This document shows positions 9,522 to 24,770 of a DNA stretch of 64,000 nt, piece after piece. Numbering within the stretch: the stretch's first letter is position 1; each line of letters begins with the position of its first letter. This stretch comes from Bactericera cockerelli (lineage: Eukaryota; Arthropoda; Insecta; Hemiptera; Triozidae), in assembly GCA_024516035.1 (NCBI GenBank), contig CM044963.1, positions 29,729,877-29,793,876 of the forward strand. The letters are read 5' to 3'. The position numbers were made by a program, and so were the translations under genes. The notes below the pieces were generated by a model that saw only the letters and a program-made list of their open reading frames with translations, was not told where the DNA came from and searched no databases.

Positions 9522-12500
9522 GTAAGATGGGATGTCATTAGAACACCTCATAAATTTATGATAATTATCTCCATGTTGTATTTCTGTTTCTGTATTAATT
9601 TTTCGCACAATCTGAGGCAACTGAAAGGTTCTTAGGATGATGTATGAAATAGAACCAACTCACTCTGGTTATATTGTCAGTTACAATAATAAAATTGTAT
9701 AAATGGGATCTGATGACTGATGAGGCAATCTTCAAGAGTCTGTAGAAAAGCACTTAAAACAGATAGAATCATCTTTATTTTTAATACACCTACATAAAAA
9801 AATCTTAGTGATACTGTGTTGAACTCACTTGCCCCTTCAATTTATTTGTAATAATAGTACAACCTTATTTATAGTGCCTGACCAGGACTAATAGATGCCA
9901 ATTTCCACAGTAAGCCCAAGATGTTTTATTATGTGGTAAAAATCCCAAATGGGAGGATAACTTGTCATGAACCAGCTGGGTTTCAAACCCACAATCTCTT
10001 CATTACCAGACTGATGCCTTGACCACTAACAATAATAATAATAACACTCTTTAGTGGAAGGTAACCACCAGGTGGTTAATGCTCAAAGCATTTTCTGCCA
10101 CCTAACCCTCAGAGTCTTATTATTATGTGGTTTCAAACTCAAACTAATGGGGAAAAACTCATGCACTGGGTGGGATTCAAACTAATGGACCCTTACTCTA
10201 CCTGGATTACCAGACTAGTGTGTTAACCACTAGCTACTAGGTTGTGAAAAACATTACAGCCATTAGTCCTTTGGTTATTTATCTACCTATAAATTTTTGC
10301 ATTGTGTTTTAGTTAGAAGTCCTTCATTAGCAACCATTAATCTGTGAGAAAATGATAGTAAACTACCCACTACTGAGGCATATTAGAACAAAAATCTTTT
10401 TACACTCTGCTGGACATTGTAGTTTACCTTTGGAATTCCAAGATTCAAGTTGAATCTTGGACATCAACATACCCTTAACCCAAAACATGATTTTTTAGTA
10501 CATAATTCTGATAGACTGCTCATACCTACTTATTTAACCCATGTTAAAGTATCCCTTTATCCCCTCACATAATACCAGAATAATTCTCAACACATTTTTC
10601 CATACCCTTTTCAGATGTCAAATGTTGAAAATTTGTCTCCACAAATTATACGCCGGGTTAGTAAAGAGCTGCAAGATCTCTCTAAGACACCACCTGAGGG
10701 CATTCATGTTGTAATTAATGAAGAAGATATTACAGATGTACAAGCCATTATTGATGGACCAGGTTTGTTTAATTAATTATTATTTAGTCTTGTACTCTAC
10801 TTGGTGGGGTAGTAAATGAACAGTGAACAGACTAGCAGAGGTACTAAACAAGTAGACAAGTAATTTGACTGAGAGACTACAAACTAGAAATCTGGTCAAT
10901 TTCAATATAACCACTGTCATACTCACACCACCATGCATTTTCAAATAGAATTAGATTGTATGGTCTCTGACAATTTTTCAGGTCTCTTTGGTCATTTGAT
11001 GTGTCAAACTAGCATACTTGGTGTCATTCAAATACTATTCAAATATTACCCAGTCTGGGGGAAATACCTCAGTAACAGCCTTTGTAGGCAAAGTTTTAAG
11101 GTTTAATTATATTATATATCCTCTGAGAATAACATTTTATTCTAAATAAATCTTGTTATCTATTAGGTAGGTACTGAAATTTAATAAAATATTATTTTTC
11201 AAAATATTTTACTTTTTTTTATTTTTTTCTCTCTCTTCTTTTTCTACTTATTCCCCCTCCTGTCTGACCATCGGGCCTTGCCTTGTGGAATGATTGAGGG
11301 GAAATCATCAGTTGGGTGGAAGAGCTCACAGTGTGAGAAAGCTTTTTTTGCCGCCCCCACTCTTTCCCAGCCTTTATCTCCTATCATCAGAGCTCAAACA
11401 CTATTTAACAAGCACCATAAAACTTTAGACCTTTCTTCTAACTTGAACTGTTTTACAAAATTAATTGAAACTATATTTTTAGGTTTAGACACTTAATTTT
11501 AAGCACATAGTTGTAAGTATAATATTGTAAATTGTGTAAAATGTCATTTATAAGATATCACAATAAAACTTATTTGATTTGATTTGATTTGAGAATCCGG
11601 CCATTAAAGCCATAAAAAAAAAAATATTAACCACTCTCTAATCCTGACTGTTAATTAACCATTGCAAATTTGATTTCTCTATAGCTGGAACCCCATACTC
11701 AAATGGCTACTTCCGTGTGAAACTTCTGCTGAGCAAAAGCTTTCCCAGTGTACCACCCAAAGCATTTTTCACCACCAAAATTTTCCACCCCAATGTTGAT
11801 ATCAAAAGTGGCGAAATCTGCGTGAACACCCTCAAGAAAGATTGGCATCCTGACTTGGGCATTAAGCAGATTCTCCTGACAATCAAGTGTCTGCTCATCG
11901 TGCCAAATCCAGAAAGTGCATTGAATGAAGAGGCTGGCAAACTGCTGCTCGAGCACTATGATGACTACTCGAGACGGGCTGCTATGATGACTGAAATTCA
12001 TGCACAAGTAAGTATTGGGTGTTTTTTTTTTCTATTTAAAGATGAGTGTTTCACAGCCGTTTTTATTTCGTAGCCATGAAACAAGAGCTACTGTAGACGC
12101 TTGTGGTCTGTGTTGTAGCCTGCCCATCCCGTAATATGCCTCCCCTCTGATGGGCGAGAAGTGACACAATACTTCCCAATTAGGTGCTGGGTCAACACGA
12201 GCGCACCGGAAGGTATCCCTTACAAACAATTGTAACCAAATTAAGAATACAAATTTTTGTCGGCGCGGGGGTTCGAACCCGGGACCTTCCGCATGGCAAG
12301 CGAGTGCTTAACCACTGAGCTAATCGTGCGCTCTATAACCATAATCAACTAATTTTATTAGTTTATTATCAACTAATTTTATTTTAATCAATGCTTAATA
12401 TTAGTGAATGGTTAACTTCCATAGTATTACAATTTACCATCACATGTGAATGATAAACACACCATCAGCTGTAATCAGTGGATAAATTTGTAAATTTGAA

Positions 12501-14298
12501 ACATATTCACAACTTAAGTTGTAGCTTTATTTATATTTTTACATGGGTAGGTACAAATTACAGATATGGATGTTTGAAAATAAAATAAAATATTAATACA
12601 AATTTACAAGTCAGGAAACTAAAATGTTAGAGATGGATATTTTTATATATACCTACATATATATATAGATGTAAAAGCAGCACTTTCGACACTACATATA
12701 GGTTTGCAGCAGTTTCGACAAATCAGATTAAGGATCCCAAACCATGGAATTCTTACATGTAGCAGCAGCATTTTGGACATGTCCAAAGTGCTTTAAAATA
12801 CACTAGCGGGTTACACCCGCCGCTTCGCCAACCCATCAAACACACACAAAACGCTCACACATCACACCATACACACACACACCACACCCAGACACACCCA
12901 CACACATCACACCATACACCATCCACACCCACACACACCACACACACACCCACCCACACACATCGCACCATACACACACCAAAACACATCACACCATACA
13001 CACACACCTACACCAGCACACAAACCCACACACACAAAACACATACACACCCACACCCACACACACACCCACAAACACACCACAACACACACACCACACA
13101 CAGACACACACGTGCTGGCACTCTGGCCCAAACCAGGCTTGGTGAGGTTATTATGGCAAACAGGTTCTTTAGTTTCCTGCGAATGGTAGTTAAAATCTCC
13201 GTCGTTATAATATGATCATCCAGTTGAAAGCGACGTTAAACCAACAAAAAATATACGAGTTAAGCAACGTCCACCGAGGTGAAGACTTCGAACCTTTTTT
13301 ATAGTCAGCCATTAGATCGTGTAACTGAGACGTCTTGGATTCGATACCGCATCGTCTCATATTTTTTAATGTTTAACGATATAATAATAATAATAAAAGA
13401 AATGAGAAAAATAGGCATAAAAGACCGCCTAAATCACCCACCGGATCTGAGGAACTTGGTTAATTCTTGATCCGGATTGGATTGAACGGAGGACATAATT
13501 GTACATTCATTTGCAGTTATAACTTTTCCTCTTGAATACTTGTCACAATAATAATAATAATAACTCTTTATTGACAAGAATAATATTGACAAAGGGCGAG
13601 ATTATTGACTGAGGCAATCTCTGCCATCAAAACCCATGTCTTTGTGAATGTAACTTCACCCAGACTTATATTGAGCAGTCTTAGGGCTCAGGTTGGACTT
13701 TCATTATAAAGATTTTTAGAGATTCTTTTGTTACGGCTGTGTTACTCAACCTCAGACAGCCATTCTGTTTGGGGCTATATACGAGCATACAATACAATAC
13801 AATCCTACAAGAATGAGACAGAGTCCCTTTACTCTCACAGTCTAAACAAATCTCACAGTCTCATATTTATTGCTGAAAAACACAGAGAAATGAATAATTA
13901 TTTACAATGAACTTTGTTTTAAAAAAAAATAAATTAGACAATACATAAAACATCCATACTTATTAAAGAAAGTTTCACTCACTGACTGACTCACTGATTC
14001 ATCACTGTTTCTCCGAACTGGTAAGTCCTAGGAAGCTGAAATTTGGTAGGTATAAGCTTTGTCTTATTGTCTAATAGATGTGCACTAAGACGGGATTTTT
14101 TCAAAATTCTCACTACAACACCTGCCATTGGGGAAAAAGGATTTTTCGCTTTCACCGCTATTTCTCCGCACGGCCATGCCTCGGCCCGCAAAGCGGGCGA
14201 CAGTCCGCTAGTAATAGATAAACGTACGTACACAAACACAGTCACATACACACAAACACAGTCACATACACACAACACAGTCACATACACACAAAACA

Positions 14299-14340
<42 letters not shown>

Positions 14341-17300
14341 TCACTCAAAAGATACTTGCTGACACAAGTGAGGGCGGGAGAGGGTCATTATTATGATTTT
14401 TTCAGTTTTCCTCTAACTACTAAACGCTAGGAGGTGAAGCAAAAAAGTACAAAATATAATAGTTTCAGAATATGTGGTATGCCGGGAATGCGTCTATTTT
14501 GATACTAAGAAAAAAACAATATGACGCGCGATAACCAATAGCAATAACATCGCCTGGTGGTTGGTTACCTTTCACTAAAGAGTATATTATTTTGATATTG
14601 TCTTTAGTTCTTTTGACCTTTCCAGTTTTACCATGACTATAAAAACTAAATTTTTTTGGCAATGAATTTTAAATATAATGCTAAGTACCTATTTGTTTGT
14701 GGTAAAGGAATAATTCGGGGGAAACAAAAATTAAGATTTTTGGGGTGCAGAAGCACAATTGAGGAGTTTTCTTCTCAAGTCAACTTTTAAAAATCATAAT
14801 ACATTTTTCGGATTATAGATTTCAGATTATTATTAGATCCGCCCAAATTTTCTGAAACAACACCAAACTTTATATATTCTGCTGAAAGCATTCTCTCGCA
14901 ATATCTCAATAATAAGTGAAAGAACACAAACTCAGTGTTAAAATACAATGAAGTGAAAAAAATATTTTTTGAATATAACACCTTACTACCGTCATCAGCT
15001 CCTGTCGAGAGGCTTTCAGCTCAGGGGGTCAAATTATGAAGAAATCGTCTTAGTGATTATTTATTTCAAACTTTGGTCATTTTGAAACATTACAAAAAAA
15101 TAACATGTTCGTTAATTTGGTTTAATTTTCGCAAATGAATAAATTCAAGTTGTATACCTAATATTAAAAAAATAAAAGTAAAATGTGTTTAATTTTTTTT
15201 TATTATTAATGTTCAACTCACTGCAGATATTATTATTAGAGGGTTTTTACCATCAGGCATTGGCTATTTCCAGCGACTCAGATATTCAACTTGTATAATT
15301 CCGTGTCCGTGAGATAGGTATTCATACCTAAATCACGGTGGTGAGAGGATTATATGGACGCCCAGATCCAATGTCCAAGCTCCTTTCATGTCCATTGATT
15401 CTATTTGGTTTTAGCGTCCTGACTTGAGGTAGACAGGACGGGGGTTTTAACTTCCATTCGCTGGGAATCATACCAGGTACCCCACATCAACCTCGCCCAG
15501 CCTGGGTAGGGCCGGAATCACTAGCCTCACATGTTCGGAGGAAACAGAATTTTCTGTGCGAAAATTCTGCTCCAACCGGGAATCGAACTCAGGATCTCTG
15601 AACTACGGGCAATAGTCACAACCGTTACGCCATGGAGTCTGGATAGAGAGTCACATTATCCTCAGATATGTATGTGCAGAAGCCACGTCTGGTCAAGCTG
15701 GTGATTCCGTGGTGCATCCATTTTTAATTTTGATTTCAGACATTAAATAGCTCAGTAACTTAACAAAGTATAAAATAGTGATATGACAGCTAATCTAACT
15801 CAACTTTACTAAATTAACACTTAGGAAATAAAAAATAAAACAAAACCCTTCATTTCTATAAAACCTATTCATTGATATAAAACCCCTTACTTGTTTTCGA
15901 ATATACTACTCCAATGTACTGCATTATTTTTCTCTGAACTTCTCACTTTCATATGAAAAACAGATTTAAAACTGACTCATTTCTGTGTTCTACAAGAAAC
16001 ATACCTCAAAAAAAGGGTCACCTCACCACAAACATAAAAAAGAAGGATAAAGGCCCCAACAAAAACAAAAAACCCTGATGTCAATATACCTAATATCCAA
16101 GTAAACAATGTTATTTCAAGTACACACATACCTCAAAAGAAGGGTCACCTCACCACAAAAATAAAAAAAAAGAAGGATAAAGGCCCCAACAAAAACATAA
16201 ACCCTGATGTCAATATACCTAATATATAAGTAAACAATGTTATTTTAAGTACACACATACCTCAAAAGAAGGGTCACCTCACCACAAACATAAAAAAAAG
16301 AAGGATAAAGGCCCCAACAAAAACATAAACCCTGATGTCAATATACCTAATATCTAAGTAAACAATGTTATTTTAAGTACACACATACCTCAAAAGAAGG
16401 GTCACCTCACCACAAACATAAAAAAAAGAAGGATAAAGGCCCCAACAAAAACATAAACCCTGATGTCAATATACCATGTCAAACAATCAACATATTTAAG
16501 GTCCATTTTTGAAAATTTTGGCACCTATCATAGACAAGATGGGAAAATAAATAAAAAATATCAATGTGGACTGGCAGATAAAATCATATATAGATAGGTG
16601 CTGCTTATGCAAACTTTATGGTCTAAAATTAAAAAATTAAAAACAAGACACAAAGAAAAAAAAAAAAAAAAAAAAAAAATCTACAAGAAAAATTTAATAG
16701 TTAATGGTCTAATTTAATAATGGATAAAATCCCAATGGGATAGGAACCATTGGGCTTAAAATAGCGGACTTCAAAAATTACCAATTCATTAAAAAAAAAA
16801 TTGAAAAAAAAAAAAATGAATAGTTAACAGCAAGATAACCCGTTCTAGGCATTTTCGAACGAATTATGTATCGTATGCTGTACACAAACTTTGTATTATT
16901 GTAGTCTAAATTACCCACTTTTAATATGTATTAGCGGGATAGCGGGCTGCACCCGCTCCACTCAGCCATCACACACTCGCACCACCCACCCACATATCCG
17001 CAATCATCATCAGTGTACATTTCAAAATCCCGAGCCAAATCTATCATAGCGGATAATGTAGCAAACTGGCCTATATTTCGAAAATGGTTTTGTCAGAATA
17101 TGGCAACAAAGGGCTCAAATAAAAGCATGTGATGTTCTCAGATTGCCAATTTTACCTGTACCTAATCGTAAACATTTAGCAAAAAAAGAAAGACATTTTA
17201 ACTCAAGAAAAAGACCCCTGTGTATAAACGGGTTAACTAATTTTTTACCTACTATTTCGATCAGTACGAACTTGTGGATTGTGTGATATACCTGCTTATC

Positions 17301-20300
17301 TCACATACGAAATTGTATTACTCTAGCTAATACTGTTCTTGAGATATTGAGCAAAACGTTCATCAAAAGTGTTTTTTCAAAAAAGTGGCACTTGGGTTAA
17401 TTTGGCAGAAAATACGCGATATTATAAATTCATGTATTTGCCAAGACACTTCTAAAACAGTTTAGTTTGTTCAATTCGGACAAACCGTTCAAGAGATAGG
17501 TTTGTGAAATTTTCGAAGATATTGAAAATATCAGGTCAAGTCAAAACTTACGAATAATTGTCGCCATTTTGTAACTCTTGAAGAGATTTTTTTGAATTTT
17601 GAACTGAAGCTTGCTGGTGGCAAAAGGAGCCTTCAAGAATGGATTGAAACACAATTTTGCATACCTGGTCTTACTTGAAGGGGTAATATGTTATTTAGAC
17701 TCTTTCACTAGGCAAATCTCGTTCATGGTACCTTTTTTGAGAAAATTTCCGAGAATATTTTTAATTTCTATTGAAAAAATACACATTTTATGTTCTCATA
17801 TATTTTTTCTATCTTGAAGTATAACAAGACAGCAAAAAAAGAAAGACTCAAGAAAAAGATCCCTGTGTATAAACGGGGTAACCAATTTTTAACTATTATT
17901 TCGATCAGTACGTATTTTTTATTTGTGTTTTATACCTGCTAATTTCATCGACAAAATTTATTATTCTAGTTAATAATGATCTTGAGATATTGAGCAAAAC
18001 GTTCATCAAAAGTGTTTTTGTCAAAAAAGTGACACTTGGGTTAATTTGGCAGAAAATACGCGATATTATAAATTCATGTATTTGCCAAGACACTTTTAAA
18101 ACAGTTTAGTTTGTTCAATTCGGACAAACCGTTCAAGAGATAGGTTTGTGAAATTTTCGAAGATATTGAAAATATCAGGTCAAGTCAAAACTTACGAATA
18201 ATTGTCGCCATTTTGTAACTCTTGAAGAGATTTTTTTGAATTTTGAACTGAAGCTTGCTGGTGGCAAAAGGAGCCTTCAAGAATGGATTGTAACACAATT
18301 TTGCATACCTGGTCTTACTTGAAGGGGTAATATGTAATTTAGACCCTTTCACTAGGCAAATCTCGTTAATGGTACCTTTTTTGAGAAAATTTCCGAGAAT
18401 ATTTTTTATTTGTTTTGAAAAATACACATTTTATGTTCTCATATATTTTTTTCTATCTTGAAGTATAACAAGACTGCAATAAAATAAGGAAATTTTAACC
18501 CAAGAAAAGACGCCTGTGTATAAACGGGTTAACCAATTTTTACCTATTATTTCGATCAGTACGTATTTTTTATTTGTGTTTTATACCTGCTAATTTCATC
18601 GACAAAATTTATTATTCTAGTTAATAATGATCTTGAGATATTGAGCAAAACGTTCATCAAAAGTGTTTTTGTCAAAAAAGTGACACTTGGGTTAATTTAG
18701 CAGAAAATACGCGATATTATAAATTCATGTATTTGCCAAGACACTTTTAAAACAGTTTAGTTTGTTCAATTCGGACAAACCGTTCAAGAGATAGGTTTGT
18801 GAAATTTTCGAAGATATTGAAAATATCAGGTCAAGTCAAAACTTACGAATAATTGTCGCCATTTTGTAACTCTTGAAGAGATTTTTTTGAATTTTGAACT
18901 GAAGCTTGCTGGTGGCAAAAGGAGCCTTCAAGAATGGATTGTAACACAATTTTGCATACCTGGTCTTACTTGAAGGGGTAATATGTAATTTAGACCCTTT
19001 CACTAGGCAAATCTCGTTAATGTTACCTTTTTTTGAGAAAATTTCCGAGAATATTTTTTATTTGTTTTGAAAAATACACATTTTATGTTCTCATATATTT
19101 TTTCTATCTTGAAGACTGCAATAAAATAAGGAAATTTTAACCCAAGAAAAGACGCCTGTGTATAAACGGGTTAACCAATTTTTACCTATTATTTCGATCA
19201 GTACGTATTTTTTATTTGTGTTTTATAACTGCTAATCTCATAGACAAAATTTATTATTCTAGTTAATAATGTTCTTGGGATATTGAGCAAAACGTTCATC
19301 AAAAGTGTTTTTGTCAAAAAAGTGACACTTGGGTTAATTTGGCAGAAAATACGCGATATTATAAATTCATGTATTTGCCAAGACACTTCTAAAACAGTTT
19401 AGTTTGTTCAAATCGGACACACCGTTCAAGAGATAGGTTTGTGAAAATTTCGAAGATATTGAAAATATCAGGTCAAGTGTAAACTTACGAATAATTGTCG
19501 CCATTTTGTAAATCTTGGAGAGATTTTTTTGAATTTTGAACTGAAGCTTGCTGGTGGCAAAAGGAGCCTTCAAGAATGGATTGTAACACAATTTTGCATA
19601 CCTGGTCTTACTTGAAGGGGAAATATGTAATTTAGACCCTTTCACTAGGCAAATCTCGTTAATGGTACCTTTTTTGAGAAAATTTCCGAGAATATTTTTA
19701 ATTTCTATTGAAAAATACACATTTTATGTTCTCATATATTTTTTCTATCTTGAAGTATAACAAGACTGCAATAAAATAAAGAAATTTTAACCCAAGAAAA
19801 GACGCCTGTGTATAAACGGGTTAACCAATTTTTTACCTATTATTTCGATCAGTACGTATTTTTTATTTGTGTTTTATACCTGCTAATCTCATAGACAAAA
19901 TTTATTATTCTAGTTAATAATGTTCTTGAGATATTGAGCAAAACGTTCATCAAAAGTGTTTTTGTCAAAAAAGTGACACTTGGGTTAATGTGGCAGAAAA
20001 TACGCGATATTATAAATTCATGTATTTGCCAAGACACTTCTAAAACAGTTTAGTTTGTTCAAATTGGACACACCGTTCAAGAGATAGGTTTGTGAAAATT
20101 TCGAAGATATTGAAAATATCAGGTCAAGTGTAAACTTACGAATAAATGTTACCATTTTGTAACTCCTTAAGAGATTTTTTTAAATTTTGAAGTGAAGCTT
20201 GCTGGTGGCAATAAGAGCCTTCAAGAATGAATTGTAACAAAATTTTGCATACCTGGTCATACTTGAAGGGGCAATAAGCATGCGCGGATATAGGGGGGGC

Positions 20301-23300
20301 ACGGGGAGCACGTGCCCCCCCCAGATTTTTTCGGTAAGCGGTGTTTCTTAAAATTCATTATACCTAATCCCGTAAAAAAAAAGATCTCAATGAGTTAGGG
20401 GGGCACGGGCCCCAAAATAATTCCTAATTCTAAGACTAATCCCGTAAAAAAAAGATCTCAATAAGTTAGAGGGGCACGGGCCCCAAAATAATTCCCAATT
20501 CTAAGACTAATCCCGTTAACAAAAAAAGATCTCAATAAGTTAGGGGGGCACGGGAACCAAAATAATTCCCAATTCTAAGACCAATAAGAAATAACTAAAT
20601 AATAAAAATTTCAAATCCACACAGATTGTCCGAGAAACCTGAAATTTTACCTATAGGTCCATTTGGATCAGGGTTCAGCTACACGGGGTAAGGACAAAAA
20701 AAGGATAGGTGACGCTAAAAAATCACATTTTTCGACCGAAATTACATTTTTTTTTTAATTTATCGTGACGGTGCCACGGCGGCGGCGTATCAACTCAAAA
20801 AGAGAAAGTTTTAAGCAAGGGTTCAATTTTTCATTTGAGATATCAATCACGAAATTCTGATGAGCCGTTCTTGAGCTACGTTGAGTAAGGACATAAAATG
20901 GATGGGTAAACAAAAAGTATTTACGTTTTTTGACCTGAATGACATTTTTTCTCGAAATATGTCGTGATGAACTATCAACTCAAAGCGAGAATTTTTTTGC
21001 AAGGGTTGGAGTGTTCATTTGACATTCTGATGAGCCATTCTTGAGCTCCAGTAAAGACAAGAAATTGATACAAAAAATATTGAAATTTGTGTGTGTATGT
21101 GTATGTGTGTGTGTGTCTGTGTGTGTGATAGGCTTGCGAAGCGGCTTGCTAGTTAGGTATATTGTGCGATTGTGCCCCCCCAGTACAAGAGGGCTATATC
21201 CGTGCATGGCAATAAGACAGTAATGTTGACCATTTCACAAGGCAAATCTCGTTAATGATACATTTTTTTAGAAAATTTCCCAGAAATAGTTTTGTTAATT
21301 TTCTGCGGATCACCGCAGTCAAGAAACGTCCAGCTTCGTGATAATCGTGATGCTGGCACTCTGGCCCAAACCAGGATGGGTGAGGTTATTATGGCAAACA
21401 GGTTCTTTAGTTTCTTGCGAATGGTAGTTAAAATCGGACATGAATGCTTTAATATACATTGAGCAGCAGCACTTTGGACATGTCCAAAGTGCTTTAATAT
21501 ACATTGAGCAGCAGCACTTTGGACATGTCCAAAATGCTTTAATATACATTGAGCAGCAGCACTTTGGACATGTCCAAAGTGCTTTAATATACATTGAGCA
21601 GCAGCACTTTGGACATGTCCAAAGTGCTTTAATATAAAATGCAGCAGCATTTTTTTTGGACATGTCTAAAGTGCTTTAATATAATTATGATATTACTAAC
21701 TGTTACACCCAGTTAAAAAAGTAATAATATTTGAGGTAATAATTATTATAATGACAGAAAAAAAAAAAATAATAAGAAAATCAGTTTGTCACCGTGATTT
21801 ATTTTCCAGAGCTACAATTAGTAATAATGTATTTCTAAAATAGAGTTAAATTTCGCTACTGGTAACGCTACTGGTAACCCAACGATAACAGCTTCTATCG
21901 AGCTTCGTGATAATCGTGATGCTGATGGCACTCCGTCCCAACCTATGCTGGATGAGGTCGTTTGGGTAAAGTAGTTTTGTTAATTTTCAGTGTATCACCG
22001 CAGTCAAGTAACGTCCAGCTTCGTGATAATCGTGATGCTGGCACTCTGGCCCAAACCAGGCTGGGTGAGGTTATTATGGCAAACAGGTTCTTTAGTTTCC
22101 TGCGTATGGTAGTTAAAATCTCCGTCGTTATAATATGATCATCCAGTTGAAAGCGACGTTAAACCAACAAAAATATACGAGTTAAGCAACGTCCACCGAG
22201 GTGAAGAATTCGAACCTTTTTTATAGTCAGCCTTTAGGTCGTGTAACTGAGACGTCTTGGATTCGATACCGCATCGTCTCATATTTTTAATGTTTAACGA
22301 TATAATAATAATAAAAGAAATGAGAAAAATAGGCATAAAAGACCGCCTAAATCACCCACCGGATATGAGGAACTTGGTTAATTCTTGATCCGGATTGGAT
22401 TGAACGGAGGACAAAATTGTACATTCATTTGCAGTTATAACTTTTCCTCTTGAATACTTGTCACAATAAAATAATAATAGCCGAAGACGGGCATACATTT
22501 CCTGTTATATAAAACAAGTTCCGTTCAAATTGGACACCAAAAGGTGTCTGAAAGGCTGTCTGGGGTTAAGTAACACAGCCTTAACAAAAGAATCTCTAGA
22601 AATCTTTATAATGAAAGTTCAACCTGAGCCCTAAGACTGTTCAATATAAGGCTGGGTGAGGTTACATAAAAAAAACATGGGTTTGATGGCAGAGATAGCC
22701 TCAGGCCATAACCACGCCTTTGTCAATATATTTCTTGTCAATAAAGAAATATTATTATTATATCCTTAAACATTAAAGCAAATGTGCTGATGCGGTATCG
22801 AATTAAGGACCTCTCTGTTACACGACCTCGTGACTGACTATAAAAAAAGGTTCAAAGCCTTCACCTCGCTGGACGTTGGTTAGCTTGTAATTGTTTTGTT
22901 GTTGGTTTAACGTCGCTTTCAACTGGATGATCATATCACGACGGAGATTTTAACTACCATTCGCAGGAAATTATAACAAACCTGCTAGCTTCAATAACCT
23001 CACCCAGCCTGGGTTGGGCCAGCATCACGATTATCACGAAGCTGGACGTTACTTAACTTCGGTGATCCGCAGAAAATTAACAAAGCTACTACCCAAACAA
23101 CCTCATCCAGCCTGGGTTGGGAGGGAGTTCCAGCATCACGATTATCACGAAACTGGACGTTACTTAACTTCGGTGATACACATAAAATTAACAAAGCTAC
23201 TATCCAAACAACCTCATCCAGCCTGGGTTGGGACCGAGTGCCAGTATCAAGATTATCACAAAGCTGGACGTTACTTAACTTCGGTGATCCGCAGAAAATT

Positions 23301-24710
23301 AACAAAGCTACTACCCAACAACCTCATCCAGCCTGGTTTGGGACGGAATTCCAGCATCACGATTATCACGAAGCTGGACGTTACTTAACTTCGGTGATAC
23401 ACAGAATATTAACAAAGCTACTACCCAAACAACCTCATCAAAAAAAAATATTCCATGCTCTATTCCTGACTGTTATAACCATTGGCAATGTGATTTCTCA
23501 TAGCTGGTAACCATACTCAAATGGTATTCCGTGCGAAATTTGGGTGAGCAAAACTCTTCCAGTGTACAAACATTTACCAAAATTTCCCCCAGTGATATAA
23601 AGTGGCGAATCGCGTGAAACCCTCAAGAAAGATTATCTACTGCATAAGCAGATTTCCTGACAATCAATGTCTGTATCGTGCCAAATACCAGAAAGTGCAT
23701 TGAATAGAGAGGCTGAAACTGTGTCGAGCCTATGAACAAGAGACCCTATATGCTAAATTCATGCAAAGTAATATTCGATGTTTTGTTTTCCTTATTTAAC
23801 AGATAAGGTTTCCAGCCGTTTTAAATTTCGTAGCATAAAACATATTAGACGCTACGTGTCATGTGTTTACCCTCCCATCCCGTATTGCCTGAGGCGAGAA
23901 AGCACAAATTATTGGGGGTAAACAAAATATAAATAATGTAATCAATTAAAATACAAATTTTGCGGTCATCCGGATTCGCATGGAAGACGCAGCTAACACT
24001 GAGCTATCGTGCGCTCTATCATAATAAGATTTTTAATAATTAATTATGCAACTAATTTTATTATAATCAAGGGCAAATTAAGGAATGTAACATCCAAGAA
24101 TAAATTTGAACACACATGTGAATAAAACCCCATCGGAAAGTGCATGCAATTTGTAATTAAACATAGTCAAACATTGTGCTATTTTAACATGTAGGACAAA
24201 CTTACAGACTAGGGAATGTCTTCGAAACTAAAATACAAATTAACTATTGTACAGTAAGAAAACAAATGTTAAGATGTATTTTTAAAACCCACATATATAT
24301 AGGTGGTCTAAATACTCTAAATGATACATACATGTGTGACCTCTTATTTACATACCCAACCAAACTTATCTTTTCTTTTTCTCATATATTATATACATAT
24401 AGGCCTGTATATTATATTTATACAATCTTTATTTATTTACATGCTAGATAAAACGGAAAATGCTATGTAGTAAATTTACATGAAGGAGAGAGAGGAACTC
24501 TATTATAGATGATATCTTGTTTTCTCAATAATTAGACAATTTAGACATATTCTTATGTACACACATACACACACACATCCACATACCTACATACATACCC
24601 ATTACCCACACACACACACACAACTTTGATATTTATTTATTCTGCTAGTAGTATTTCACCATATATACACACACACCCACCCACACATACCTACTTACTC
24701 ATACATGCAT

Positions 24711-24770
<60 letters not shown>

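Noticed and set aside
11699..12007. Antisense ORFs over UBE2S exon 3
   Set aside because: They mirror the sense codons of a conserved exon.
17611..20037. Conserved small proteins (about 62 and 80 codons) in the satellite
   Set aside because: They recur because the DNA unit recurs. Copies carry stops and frame changes, as in the unit at 18490-19125.
20279..21208. Autonomous DNA transposon
   Set aside because: No frame above 80 codons and no transposase motif. Only the ends and target duplication support mobility.
23000..23510. Repeat-containing protein ORFs near 23 kb
   Set aside because: They are translations of tandem 5S-SINE segments, present on both strands.
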